Part shown: positions 44,198 to 54,531 of the stretch, one piece after another
How the letters are laid out: every line of letters starts with the position of its first letter
How positions within the stretch are numbered: the first letter of the stretch is position 1
Source: Rhizobium terricola
GTDB lineage: Bacteria > Pseudomonadota > Alphaproteobacteria > Rhizobiales > Rhizobiaceae
NCBI RefSeq assembly: GCF_012927355.1
Contig: NZ_JABBGK010000001.1
Coordinates: forward strand, 496,001-560,000
Direction of reading: 5' to 3'
DNA: 64,000 bases
Translations under genes and position numbers: made by a program
The notes under the pieces: model-generated
The model's input: the letters and a program-made list of their open reading frames with translations, nothing else
The model's database searches: none
What the model was told of the DNA's origin: nothing

Positions 44198-45271
44198 GTG
44201 GATTCCGATTTGAAGGGGCTTCTTTCCGGTGCCAGCCGGGAGGGTATCATCACCGAGGCACAGGCGGAGAAACTGCTGGCCTACATCGATCGCGGCCGAT
44301 CGGCGGCTGCCGATGGCATTCGCGAGCCCGTCGGCGACACCGAGACCCCGCGTTTCGTGCGCGGCTTCCACGACGTGCTCATCACGATCGGCATTGTCAT
44401 CGTGCTCGCCGGCATCTGGGGCGTCGGCACCTTCTATGCGGCGCTGCCGGCCATCGTCATCCTCGCCGAGGTACTGGTGCGCCGCCAGCGTCTCGCGCTA
44501 CCTGCGGTCGCGCTCACCATCGCCTTCGTCCAGTGGATTGCGGTCGTCACGGCCTTCGTCCTCGACGTCGACAGCGAGGGTTTCAGTCCGATCGGTTATG
44601 CCTTGTTCTACGTGCTGCCTTTCCCGGTGCTTCTCGCGGCATTCCATTGGCGCTACCGCGTTCCGCTGTCGCTGGCGCTGTTCTTCGTGTCGGCCTGCTC
44701 GCTCGGCCTCATCCTGATCTTCTATCTGATCCAGATGGCGACAGGGGATGTGAACTTCGTCGTCAACCATCGGACGACGACCTCGGTGATCCTTCTGGCG
44801 GCGGCGCTTGCACTGTTCGCCCTCGCACTCAGTTTCGATCTCAAGGATCCCGCGCGGCGGACGCGCAGTTCGGATGTGGCGTTCTGGCTGCATCTTGGGG
44901 CGGCACCGGCGCTTCTCTATGCCATGCTTTCATTCGTCTTCATGGACGGTATCAGCGATCTCGGTGCCTTCCCGGAAAGCGCAGGTAACGGCGAGGCCTT
45001 CATGGTGGTGGTGATCGTGACGCTGTTCATGGGTGTCGGCCTGGTGATCGACCGGCGGGCGTTCGTGACGTCGGGCCTGCTGTCGCTCGGTTTCGCGATC
45101 TACAAGCTCTTCGAGACGGCCGACATGAAGCTTGACGTCTACATCTTCGTGACGCTGCTGATCGTCGGGCTGGTGGTGCTGACCATCGGCGTCGGCTGGC
45201 CGTGGTTCCGGCGGATTGTCGTGTCGGGACTTCCGCAGCCGCTCAAAGAAAAACTGCCGCCTCTTCGGTGA
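44198..45271 (+). CDS. DUF2157-like polytopic membrane protein
   Basis: 357 residues, GTG start. A short cytosolic N-terminus (LLSGASREGIITEAQAEKLLAYID, a DUF2157-like SHOCT-type helix) precedes about nine or ten membrane helices. Function unknown. The 3' end contains the stem that acts as the convergent ychF terminator. Confidence 0.7.
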   Translation: MDSDLKGLLSGASREGIITEAQAEKLLAYIDRGRSAAADGIREPVGDTETPRFVRGFHDVLITIGIVIVLAGIWGVGTFYAALPAIVILAEVLVRRQRLALPAVALTIAFVQWIAVVTAFVLDVDSEGFSPIGYALFYVLPFPVLLAAFHWRYRVPLSLALFFVSACSLGLILIFYLIQMATGDVNFVVNHRTTTSVILLAAALALFALALSFDLKDPARRTRSSDVAFWLHLGAAPALLYAMLSFVFMDGISDLGAFPESAGNGEAFMVVVIVTLFMGVGLVIDRRAFVTSGLLSLGFAIYKLFETADMKLDVYIFVTLLIVGLVVLTIGVGWPWFRRIVVSGLPQPLKEKLPPLR

Positions 45272-45281
45272 AGGGCGGCAG
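45245..45281 (-). terminator. Terminator of ychF embedded in the convergent gene
   Basis: On the minus strand CTGCCGCC (45281-45274) and GGCGGCAG (45261-45254) form a stem with an inner CTTC/GAAG extension, followed by TTTTTCTTT. It overlaps the last codons of the + strand gene. Confidence 0.75.
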
Positions 45282-45316
45282 TCGCTGTTCGTGTCCGATG
45301 TCCGGCCCGGCCGGTA

Positions 45317-46420
<1,104 letters not shown>

Positions 46421-46611
46421 GGCTCTGATACCTGCTCAGCTTGGAATTTTCGTTGACCACGCGTATGGGATAAAGGAGCCATGCGGTCAAGGTCTTCGGC
46501 GGAGACCGGCCGGTTCCGGACCCGGTCGACGGACGAAGGGTCCGGGTTTATCATGACGAAAGGCCGGTCTTCGCGACTGCCGGCCCGGGTCATCGACGGA
46601 CGAGGTTTCCG

Positions 46612-46923
46612 ATGACGGACAGCGATACCGCTCTCAAGCCGAAGACAGTGACCAAGCCGAAGCCGGAACGGCCCCGGCTCTACAAGGTGCTGCTGCTCAA
46701 CGACGACTATACGCCGCGGGAGTTCGTGACGATGGTGCTCAAAGCCGTCTTCCGGATGAGCGAGGAGACCGGCTACCGGGTGATGATGACCGCCCACAAG
46801 TTCGGCACGGCCGTCGTGGTGGTCTGCACCCGCGACATCGCCGAAACCAAGGCGAAGGAGGCGACCGATCTCGGCAAGGAGGCGGGCTTTCCGCTGATGT
46901 TCACCGCGGAGCCGGAAGAATGA
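46612..46923 (+). CDS. clpS: ATP-dependent Clp protease adaptor ClpS
   Basis: 103 residues. LLNDDYTPREFVTMVL and TAHKFGTAVVVVCTRDIAETKAKE are the ClpS core, with Asp pair of the N-degron pocket and the H-x-x-G segment. Delivers N-end-rule substrates to ClpAP. Rhizobia often have two ClpS; this resembles the shorter second one, which is an inference. Confidence 0.93.
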   Translation: MTDSDTALKPKTVTKPKPERPRLYKVLLLNDDYTPREFVTMVLKAVFRMSEETGYRVMMTAHKFGTAVVVVCTRDIAETKAKEATDLGKEAGFPLMFTAEPEE

Positions 46924-46927
46924 GCCG

Positions 46928-47860
46928 TCACGCGTCAGGGCGGCGGCGGTAGAGATAGGCGTCGGGCAGCCCGAGGCGCCTGCAGGCCTGAACCGGCGCC
47001 GAGGACGGCAACAGGATGCGCTCGGCCGCAAAGGCGGCTCCCCTGACCATGGCGCGCTGTGCCGGCGTCAGCTGAAAGGCGTGTTGCAGGCCGAGCCGGT
47101 CACGCACCCAGCCCGGAAGCAGTTCCACGGCGGCCTTGATGAGCAGCGTCTGGAAGGGACGGAACAGGCGTGGCAGGACCTGGACCTTGCCGACGATGTC
47201 GAGAAACTCGAAAACCACGTCCGATCTCACCAGCCGCGCCCGCATCACCTCGAACAGCATGTTCATTTCCGCGACCGAGCTAGGCGCGTTGGTCGCGCCG
47301 TAGAGCAGGGCGGCGGGCTTTCCCTCTGCAAGGAAACGGTTGCGGGCTGCGTCGGAGAGAGGCCGTGCGTAGCGGTGATAGGCCTCCATGAAACCGAAGG
47401 CCGCGGTCGCCTGGACCCAGTCGAGCAGGATCGGATCATCTGCCCTGTAGCTTCGTCCGTCGCTGGTCGTGCCCGCCACCGTGCCATGCCGGCGGTTGAC
47501 GCCGGCGATCATCGCTTCGGCCTTGCTGCGGGCGCCGTAGACGGTGACCATCGCGGCAAGCCCGGTGCGCTGCATGCGGGTCAGGGCATCTGTCCGGAAG
47601 CTGCTGTGCTGCCAGACGCCATCGCGCACATGCGGCTCGGCGAGCGCGAGCAGCACGGCGGTGATCCCACCGATGAAGACGGTCACGGGATTCTTGAATA
47701 CCTGCCACGAGATCGAATCGGCGGGCGCCAGAGCTTCTTCCCCCGTCGGCGTGGCGAAGTCGAAGGTCATGCCCTGCGGCTGGGAGAGCTTGAGGACCAG
47801 TCCATCGAGCCTGCGGCTCAAGGGGCGGGGCAGGGGCAAGGGCGAAAGGGCAAGTTGCAT
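46928..47860 (-). CDS. MpaB-family oxygenase (DUF2236)
   Basis: 310 residues. Family marks: ISWQVFKNPVTVFIGG, LLALAEPHVRDGVWQHSSFRTDALTRMQRTG and DDPILLDWVQATAAFGFMEAYHRYARPLS. DUF2236 proteins relate to latex-clearing and MpaB oxygenases, which bind haem. ATG 47860 has GGAGGT upstream, so the farther in-frame ATGs are rejected. Substrate unknown. Confidence 0.82.
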   Translation of the reverse strand: MQLALSPLPLPRPLSRRLDGLVLKLSQPQGMTFDFATPTGEEALAPADSISWQVFKNPVTVFIGGITAVLLALAEPHVRDGVWQHSSFRTDALTRMQRTGLAAMVTVYGARSKAEAMIAGVNRRHGTVAGTTSDGRSYRADDPILLDWVQATAAFGFMEAYHRYARPLSDAARNRFLAEGKPAALLYGATNAPSSVAEMNMLFEVMRARLVRSDVVFEFLDIVGKVQVLPRLFRPFQTLLIKAAVELLPGWVRDRLGLQHAFQLTPAQRAMVRGAAFAAERILLPSSAPVQACRRLGLPDAYLYRRRPDA

Positions 47861-47928
47861 CAGGGACCTCCAGGGCATTTCAATGCAGAAGCGCCCTTCG
47901 TTGTTCCGCATCGTTCGGTGTGCCTTGC

Positions 47929-48387
47929 CTAGCGGGGCGGGATCCGGCGCACTTCCAGCCCGTGTTTCGTCATGTCGAAGCCGCAGCTCCGGTAGAAGTC
48001 GAGAGTGCCGGGCTGCTTTGCGCCGGTCATCAGGCGTACGGCGTAGCAGTCGGCCGCGAGCGCGGCGTCAATGGCAGCCTGGACGGTTCGACGCCCAAGT
48101 CCCGTGCGCCGGTGCCCGGCGTCAGTGACCACATTCTCGATGAAGGCATAGGACATGCCGCCGCGCGTCAGGTTTGGCACAACGATCAGCGTGCAGGTGC
48201 TGGCGAGAACGGTGCCGGCGAAACCGCCGAACACCGTCATCCCGTCACGGCGGAGTATTTCAGCGAATTGTGTCTCGGCCAAGACCGGAGAAAGGGGTAG
48301 ATCGTTCGCGACGAGCTGGCGATAGAGCGACAGCAGGCCGGTAAGATCGTCCTGCTTTAAAGCGCGGACCGAGATTTCCTCCGCCAT
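47929..48387 (-). CDS. GNAT-family N-acetyltransferase
   Basis: 152 residues. IENVVTDAGHRRTGLGRRTVQAAID contains the acetyl-CoA loop (R-R-T-G-L-G-R), and the C-terminus LDFYRSCGFDMTKHGLEVR closes the fold. Substrate unknown. It ends 68 nt before the MpaB-type gene in the same direction. Confidence 0.85.
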   Translation of the reverse strand: MAEEISVRALKQDDLTGLLSLYRQLVANDLPLSPVLAETQFAEILRRDGMTVFGGFAGTVLASTCTLIVVPNLTRGGMSYAFIENVVTDAGHRRTGLGRRTVQAAIDAALAADCYAVRLMTGAKQPGTLDFYRSCGFDMTKHGLEVRRIPPR

Positions 48388-48409
48388 CGGATCGCTCCCC
48401 TTCGTGGCC

Positions 48410-49342
48410 TCACTTGCCCTTCTTCGCCTTCACGCCCAGCGCCTCGGCGCTGATCCAGAAGACCGCGTCGGCTTCCTCGGTGGTCTCGACCCAGAGGAAG
48501 TCGAGATCCGGGAACTCGGCCTCGAGGATGTCGCGGCCGCGGCCGATTTCGCAGAGCATGCCGCCGCCGGGATTGAGATGTTTGGGGGCTTCGGCAAGGA
48601 GCGTGCGGACGAGGTCGAGGCCGTCCTCGCCGCCGTCATGGGCCATCACCGGTTCGGCGCGGTATTCGGCGGGGAAGGCGTCGAGCGCCTCGTGGTCGAC
48701 ATAGGGCGGATTGGTGATGATGACGTCGAACTTGCGGCCGGCGAGGGGGGCAAACAGGTCGCCCTGGTGCAGGGTCAGCTGATCCTTGAGGCCATAGGCC
48801 TCCACGTTCTTTTCCGCGACGGCAAGCGCATCCGCCGACAGGTCGACGGCATCGACGCTTGCCATGGGGAAGAAGCGGGTCGCGAGAATGGCGAGGCATC
48901 CCGAACCGGTGCAGATGTCGACGACGCTTTCCACGGCATAGGGATCGGGCAGGAAGGTCGAATCGAGCTCGCTGGCATATTCGTTGAACAGGATCTCGCC
49001 GATATGGGAGCGGGGAACGATCACCCGTTCGTCGACGAAGAAGCGCATGCCCTGGATGTAGGAGCGCCCGGTCAGGTAGGCCGACGGCTTGCGGGTCGTG
49101 ATGCGGGCCTCGATGCGTTCGGCGAGAAGGCGACGTTCTTCGGGCAGGAGCCTGGCGTCGAGGAAGGGGTCGAGCGTGTCGATCGGCAGGTCGAGGCTGT
49201 CGAGCACGAGGAACGCGGCGTCATCGACGGCATTGGTCGTGCCGTGGCCGTAGCTCAGTCCGGCGGCGTTGAAGCGCGAGATCGCGTAACGCCAGTAGTC
49301 GCGCAGGGTGGCGAGGTCGGTGGTGATGTCTTGGGTCGCCAT
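48410..49342 (-). CDS. prmB: Ribosomal protein L3 glutamine N5-methyltransferase
   Basis: 310 residues. SAM-binding DICTGSG at 142-148 and NPPY at 211-214, the catalytic motif of glutamine methyltransferases; the N-terminal helical part (YWRYAISRFNAAGLSYGHGT) matches PrmB rather than PrmC. Methylates L3 Gln. ATG 49342 is the only start consistent with the family. Confidence 0.93.
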   Translation of the reverse strand: MATQDITTDLATLRDYWRYAISRFNAAGLSYGHGTTNAVDDAAFLVLDSLDLPIDTLDPFLDARLLPEERRLLAERIEARITTRKPSAYLTGRSYIQGMRFFVDERVIVPRSHIGEILFNEYASELDSTFLPDPYAVESVVDICTGSGCLAILATRFFPMASVDAVDLSADALAVAEKNVEAYGLKDQLTLHQGDLFAPLAGRKFDVIITNPPYVDHEALDAFPAEYRAEPVMAHDGGEDGLDLVRTLLAEAPKHLNPGGGMLCEIGRGRDILEAEFPDLDFLWVETTEEADAVFWISAEALGVKAKKGK

Positions 49343-49433
49343 GATGGGCTCCTGCTTTCGGTTCATTCTGTTGGTGCCGGCCGAGCGGCGGCTCGCGCCT
49401 GCCGAAGCCGGGTTCTCGTCGGATTTAGGTGTC

Positions 49434-50168
49434 TCAGTCGGATTTCGGGCCGAACATTCTCTTGAGCATCTCGGCCATCGGACCCGTCTCGGGCAGCTTC
49501 TTCGGCTGTGCGGAGTTGCGGGCCTGACGGATGTGCGACTGGCCTGTCTTCTGGGGCGCGTCACCGGCCTTCTTCGGAGCCGGCTTTTCCGGTTCTTCCT
49601 TGCCGCCGGTCGCAAGAGCCAGCTTGTTCATCAGCTTCCCGTCATCGCCCTTGACCAGCATGTCGGCATTGTCGGCGATGGCGTCGAGCAGCGGGTCGAG
49701 CCAGGTCCGGTCGACCTTGGCGAAATCGCCGAGCACATGGGCGTGCACCCGGTCCTTGTCGCCCGGATGGCCGATGCCGAGGCGCAGGCGGCGATAATCC
49801 TTGCCGCAATGGGCGTCGAGGGATTTCAGGCCGTTGTGGCCGCCGTGCCCGCCGCCGGTCTTGAGGCGAACCTTGCCCGGCGGCAGATCGAGTTCGTCGT
49901 GCACGGCGACGATGTCGGCCGGGCCGAGCTTGTAGAAGCGCATGGCCTCACCGACCGAATCGCCGGACAGGTTCATGAAGGTCTGCGGCTTCATCAGCAG
50001 CACCTTCTCGCCGGCGATCTCGCCCTCGGCGATCTCCGCCTTGAACTTCTTCGACCAGGGCGAGAAGGAATGGCGCCGATGGATGGCATCGACCGCCATG
50101 AAGCCGATGTTATGGCGGTTGTCCTGGTACTTCGCCCCGGGATTGCCGAGTCCCGCTATGATGATCAT
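49434..50168 (-). CDS. pth: Peptidyl-tRNA hydrolase
   Basis: 244 residues. [20 protein letters not shown] with catalytic His, [22 protein letters not shown] and [12 protein letters not shown] are diagnostic. A C-terminal ~50-residue Lys/Pro/Glu extension is common in rhizobia. Frees tRNA from peptidyl-tRNA. It usually sits between rplY and ychF. Confidence 0.96.
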   Translation of the reverse strand: MIIIAGLGNPGAKYQDNRHNIGFMAVDAIHRRHSFSPWSKKFKAEIAEGEIAGEKVLLMKPQTFMNLSGDSVGEAMRFYKLGPADIVAVHDELDLPPGKVRLKTGGGHGGHNGLKSLDAHCGKDYRRLRLGIGHPGDKDRVHAHVLGDFAKVDRTWLDPLLDAIADNADMLVKGDDGKLMNKLALATGGKEEPEKPAPKKAGDAPQKTGQSHIRQARNSAQPKKLPETGPMAEMLKRMFGPKSD

Positions 50169-50253
50169 GAGCCCGTGTCCGTCGATTTCTACGCGTGACC
50201 CTCTCAGCACAGCGAAACGGGCGCGTTGTCAACCCGCCCGGACGACGGAAGCC

Positions 50254-50976
50254 TCACTGACCGAGCGGCATGCCGTATTTGACGAAGATTTCGCGCTGGG
50301 TTCCGTCGGCGATCAGCTTGTCGAGGCCGGCCTGCATTTCGGCCAGCAGCGCATCGGGGAAGTTGCTGTTGCAGGCAACCGAGAACTTCTGTTCCGAAAG
50401 CACGAACAGCGCCTCGATCGCATTGCCTTCGGCCCGCAGATCCTCGTAGTACTTCTCCGAGATCGGCATGAGGTCGATGCGGCCGCTCATCAGCTTCTTG
50501 AAGGTGAGCTTCAGGTCGGCCGCGAGGTCGATCTTGGGGAAACCGTTCCGCTCCAGGAGGTCCTGCGTGTAGTCGTTGCGCTGGGTGCCGACCACGTATT
50601 GGCGGGCTTCCTCGACGGTGTGCGGCTTGAGGCCCGACGCCTTGTTGGCGATCATCACGTTGCGGTCGATGGCGAGCGGCTCTACCCATTTGAACCGCTT
50701 GTCGCGCTCGGCGATGTGAGCGGTCGTGAAGACGCAATACATCGTCTCGCTCTCTGCCAGCGAAAGCGCCCGCGCCCAAGGCATCATCTCGACCGTGTAG
50801 TCAGCCTTGACGGACTTCATCAGCGCGACGACCTGGTCATAGCCGACGCCGTGATAGGCGCCACCTTCACGAAAATTGTAGGGTGGATAGTCTTCGGTGG
50901 TGAAATGGATGGTGGTGTCGGCGGCGGTGGCGGCGCTGGCCAGCCCGATCGACAGGAGAAATGCGATGACTCTCAT
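50254..50976 (-). CDS. Periplasmic solute-binding protein (PBP type II, orphan)
   Basis: 240 residues with a signal peptide cleaved near ATA-ADTT (residue ~19). TEDYPPYNF and GYDQVVALM are the first strand-helix of amino-acid-type binding proteins, and YYEDLRAEGNAIEALF lies in the second lobe. No permease or ATPase gene accompanies it. It begins 32 nt after a membrane GGDEF-EAL gene on the same strand, so it may sense a ligand for that protein. Confidence 0.85.
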   Translation of the reverse strand: MRVIAFLLSIGLASAATAADTTIHFTTEDYPPYNFREGGAYHGVGYDQVVALMKSVKADYTVEMMPWARALSLAESETMYCVFTTAHIAERDKRFKWVEPLAIDRNVMIANKASGLKPHTVEEARQYVVGTQRNDYTQDLLERNGFPKIDLAADLKLTFKKLMSGRIDLMPISEKYYEDLRAEGNAIEALFVLSEQKFSVACNSNFPDALLAEMQAGLDKLIADGTQREIFVKYGMPLGQ

Positions 50977-51008
50977 ATGCACTTTCCTTCCTGATGCTGA
51001 CTTGGGGT

Positions 51009-53381
51009 TCAGGCGACCGAGCTCTCGCGATCCTGTTCACCTGCTGCTTCGATGAGGCGTGCGACAGGCTGGGGTCGGGCAAAGAGATAGCCCTGGCCCT
51101 TGTCGACGCCGAACTGTTCGAGGATGTCGCGCTGCTCCGCCGTCTCGATGCCCTCGGCGACCACCGTGCATTCCATCTTGTGGGAGATTGCGGTGATGCC
51201 TTCCACCAGCATGCGGCTCTTGTGGCGCAGTTCGGGTTCGCCGCCGGTGAGCGAGCGGACGAACGACTGGTCGATCTTGACGATGTCGACCGGGAAGCGG
51301 TTGAGGTAGCTGAGCGAGGAATAGCCGGTGCCGAAATCATCGAGGGCGATCCGGCAGCCGAAGCGGTTGAATTCGTCGAGAATGGTGCGGATCTGCGGGT
51401 TGTCGTGCAGCAGCGTCGCCTCGGTGATCTCGATGACGAGGCGATGCGGCGCAATGCCGTAGCGCGTGGTGAGCGCGGCAAGCCGGATCGGCAGTGTCGG
51501 CTCGAACTGCAGGGGTGAGAAGTTGATTGCCAGATAGGCTTCGTTGTCGCCTGTCGCCTTCGAGACGCGGACCAGGTTGGCGAGCGCCTTGTCCAGCATG
51601 CAGTTGCCGATGCGGATAATCGCGCCGGTCTCTTCGGCGACCGTGATGATATCGCTTGGCGGGATCGTGCCCTTTTCCGGATGCTCGAGGCGCATCAGCG
51701 CCTCGTAGCCGACAACCCTTTCGCTGGCGAGATCGACGATCGGCTGGAAATAGGCGTCGAACCAGTCGTCGGCAAGCGCAGCCTCGATGTCACGCTCGAT
51801 TTCGGCGCGCTGGCGGGTGGTGTCCTGGATCAGCGGATCGTAGAGCACCGCGCCGTTCTTGCCGTCCCGCTTCTTGCTGTACATCGCCATGTCCGACTTC
51901 TGGAGCAATTCGGCGGCATTGCTCGCATGGCGAGGATAGAGCGCGACGCCAACGCTGGCGCTAAGGCGAACGGTTGCGCCGTTCACCTGAAGTGCCTCGT
52001 CGAAGATGCCGCACAAACGGTGGCTGAGCTCGAGGGCGTCGTGCTCGACGTTCGGCGAGCGCAGCAGGATGGCGAATTCGTCGCCGCCGAGGCGGGCGGC
52101 GATGGCGTCGGGGGGCAGCAGCGGTTCGATGAGGTCGACCAGCAGGCGCAGCACGGTATCGCCGGCCTGATGGCCGAGATTGTCGTTGATCCACTTGAAG
52201 CGGTCGAGGTCGATGAAAATGCAGGCAAGTTCCCCGCCGGCCGCATCGGTCTTGCGGATCTCGGCGTCGAGCGCATTCTCGAAACCCTGGCGGTTCATCA
52301 GGCCGGTCAAGTGGTCGGTGATGGCCTGGCGATGGTTGCGGGCTTCGGACTGCTTGAGCGCCGTGACATCGGTCATGACGCTGAGAGACAGCGCATTTTC
52401 GCCGCCAGCGCCCTGCTTGCTCGCCTCCATGATGAGCACATCCATCAGGCTGCCGTCGGCGCAGACGAACTTGGTGGTGCTTTCGACCACGGACCGGCCG
52501 TGGCTGCGGCGGTGCTTGCGCTCGAGATAGGCCGTACGTGCCTCCTCGTCGAGAAGGTCGGCGAAGCGGCGGCCGAGCACTCGGTCGCGTTCGTAACCCG
52601 TCGCGAGCAGCCAGTAGTCGCTGACGCCGGTGATGCAGTCGTGCTCGTCGAGCGAGAACAGCATTGCGGGCGTGAGGTTGTAGATGTCGGTGGTGCGGCG
52701 GTGGGCAAGCTTCAGCTCGCGCTCTTCCTGCTCCAGCTGGATCTGCATGGCGTTGAAGCTCTTCGCCAGCCTGCCGATTTCGTCGTTGGAATTCCAGTCC
52801 ACATGATGCCGCGAACCGAGCTGGCGGGTCGCCTCGATGGCGGCGGTCAGCTTCATCAGCGGCTGGATGATCATGATACGGTTGCCGAAGATCGCGCCGG
52901 CGACCACGCCGAGAACGGCGACGATGAAGATGCCGATGAGGATCAGTTCGGCATGGCGCAGCGATGAGAAGGCGTCGAAGCGGCCGTAATAAATGGTGAT
53001 CGTGCCGACCGACTTCGGGCCGTCGAGGCCTTCGTAGAAGATCTCGCGCGACATCGACTGGACGCCGTTCTTCGGCCAGTTCGGCAGCGGCGGCATGGAA
53101 ACATTGATGCCGCCGGAGGCGTCGCGCACCTGGACCTTGCTGACGGCATTCGCAGAGACGATGGTGGCGGCAATCTGCTCGACGCTTTCGCGGTCGAAGT
53201 CCCACATCGGCTTGGCAAGGGCCTGAGAATTGGCGGCAAGCAGGATCTCGACATGGTCCTGCAGTTCCTTGGCCGCGCGTTCGGACGACAGTGTCAGGAA
53301 CAAGGCAAAGAGCGGCACCACCAGAATGAAGACGATGATCGCGACAATGGCCAGGAATCGGCTTTCGATCGACCGAGTCAT
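51009..53381 (-). CDS. Transmembrane PAS-GGDEF-EAL bifunctional c-di-GMP protein
   Basis: 790 residues. Helix ~9-31, periplasmic domain ~32-143, helix ~145-167, HAMP ~168-222, PAS ~228-345, GGDEF with GGDEF at 432-436, and EAL with GYEAL (558-562), EITEA and DDFGTGYSS. Active-site residues of both domains are consensus; the RxxD inhibitory site before GGDEF is absent. It could make or break c-di-GMP. Followed closely by a binding-protein gene. Confidence 0.93.
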   Translation of the reverse strand: MTRSIESRFLAIVAIIVFILVVPLFALFLTLSSERAAKELQDHVEILLAANSQALAKPMWDFDRESVEQIAATIVSANAVSKVQVRDASGGINVSMPPLPNWPKNGVQSMSREIFYEGLDGPKSVGTITIYYGRFDAFSSLRHAELILIGIFIVAVLGVVAGAIFGNRIMIIQPLMKLTAAIEATRQLGSRHHVDWNSNDEIGRLAKSFNAMQIQLEQEERELKLAHRRTTDIYNLTPAMLFSLDEHDCITGVSDYWLLATGYERDRVLGRRFADLLDEEARTAYLERKHRRSHGRSVVESTTKFVCADGSLMDVLIMEASKQGAGGENALSLSVMTDVTALKQSEARNHRQAITDHLTGLMNRQGFENALDAEIRKTDAAGGELACIFIDLDRFKWINDNLGHQAGDTVLRLLVDLIEPLLPPDAIAARLGGDEFAILLRSPNVEHDALELSHRLCGIFDEALQVNGATVRLSASVGVALYPRHASNAAELLQKSDMAMYSKKRDGKNGAVLYDPLIQDTTRQRAEIERDIEAALADDWFDAYFQPIVDLASERVVGYEALMRLEHPEKGTIPPSDIITVAEETGAIIRIGNCMLDKALANLVRVSKATGDNEAYLAINFSPLQFEPTLPIRLAALTTRYGIAPHRLVIEITEATLLHDNPQIRTILDEFNRFGCRIALDDFGTGYSSLSYLNRFPVDIVKIDQSFVRSLTGGEPELRHKSRMLVEGITAISHKMECTVVAEGIETAEQRDILEQFGVDKGQGYLFARPQPVARLIEAAGEQDRESSVA

Positions 53382-53545
53382 GCCGCCAAGGCTCCATCAA
53401 TTTTCTGACGGCCCGTGATACCTGCCAAGTCTCTAAGCTCCCCGACGCCCAACAAATCGAGGATCAAGGCTGTCACATATTTATTAAATCTGGCTAAAGC
53501 GCAGGCGGAAAGTTTTCGCGCTGTGGTAGGCGCCCTTGCTGCAAA

Positions 53546-53575
53546 CGAAAAATCCCGCCTCCGGGGAGGCGGGAT
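53546..53575 (-). terminator. Terminator of rplY
   Basis: ATCCCGCCTCC (53552-53562) and GGAGGCGGGAT (53565-53575) form an 11-bp stem whose minus-strand copy is followed by TTTTCG. Lies 31 bp past the rplY stop. Confidence 0.85.
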
Positions 53576-53606
53576 CCTCAATCGACTGTGATCCAGTCGA
53601 ATTCGA

Positions 53607-54203
53607 TCAGGCTTCTTCGGCCGTTTCAGTTACGCCGCCAGCCGGAGCAACGATCGTGGCGATCGTGAAGTCGCGGTCGGCGATAACCGGGGTAACACCA
53701 GCCGGCAGCTTGACATGCGAGATGTGCAGGCTGTCGCCGATCTTGTGGCCGGCGAGGTCGACGGTGATGAATTCCGGAATGTCGTTGGCCGGGCAGTGCA
53801 GCTCGACTTCGTGACGAACGACGTTCAGAACGCCACCGATCTTGATGGCCGACTTGTCTTCGTTGATGAAGTGAACCGGAACTTCGACGGTGACCTTGCT
53901 GTCAGCGGAAACGCGCAGGAAGTCGACGTGCATGGTGAAGTCACGGACCGGATCAAGCTGGTAGTCCTTCGGGAGGACGTTGATCTTCTCGCCGTTGACG
54001 TTGATCACGGCGACGGTGGTCATGAAACCGCCAGCGTGGATACGCTTCGTCACTTCGTTGGTGTCGATCGAGATGGCAATGGGGGCCTGCTTGTCACCGT
54101 AGATGACAGCGGGAATCAAACCGTTGCGGCGAAGTTCACGGGAGGACCCCTTACCTACCCGTTCGCGCGCCTCGGCCTTGAGCTCGTAAGAAGCGTGGCT
54201 CAT
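53607..54203 (-). CDS. rplY: 50S ribosomal protein L25 (Ctc form)
   Basis: 198 residues. Starts with [29 protein letters not shown], the 5S rRNA-binding N-domain, and carries the C-terminal TL5 domain ([11 protein letters not shown] ... [25 protein letters not shown]). The start ATG is at 54203. Binds 5S rRNA on the large subunit. Confidence 0.95.
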   Translation of the reverse strand: MSHASYELKAEARERVGKGSSRELRRNGLIPAVIYGDKQAPIAISIDTNEVTKRIHAGGFMTTVAVINVNGEKINVLPKDYQLDPVRDFTMHVDFLRVSADSKVTVEVPVHFINEDKSAIKIGGVLNVVRHEVELHCPANDIPEFITVDLAGHKIGDSLHISHVKLPAGVTPVIADRDFTIATIVAPAGGVTETAEEA

Positions 54204-54531
54204 GGCTTTTCCTTTCGAGGTTGTTTGGAGAGTCTCGTCGGCGCAGTCTTGGCGCCCGTCGAAACCGGAGGTTCTTTTGGGGAACCCCATCCGCGTTGCC
54301 TCCAAGGGTGTCTACACGGACGGGCGCGCTATAGAACAGAAGGGCCGGAAAGGCAAGCTTTGCCGGCAATATTCCGTACATCCGCCCCGGACCCCGTTGT
54401 GGTACAGGCCGACGCCCATACCATTCCTGGTCAGGATTGCGCGAGAGGCAAAGTGGTAACCATTCGCCGCAAGCCTTTTGAAATTGATGTTCGTTATATG
54501 GGAACTCCTTAATATACGCCGGCCGGAGCCA
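54204..54531. other. Divergent region between rplY and the MHYT gene
   Basis: 328 bp without a gene. Left part is the 5' leader of rplY with its probable promoter; the right end has CCGGAG before the MHYT start. No other element was recognised. Confidence 0.5.
54329..54357 (-). promoter_or_regulatory. Probable promoter of rplY
   Basis: On the minus strand CTTGCC (54357-54352), a 17-nt spacer and CTATAG (54334-54329) match the alphaproteobacterial CTTGAC-N17-CTATAT pattern with two changes. It lies 126 bp upstream of the rplY start. Confidence 0.55.
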
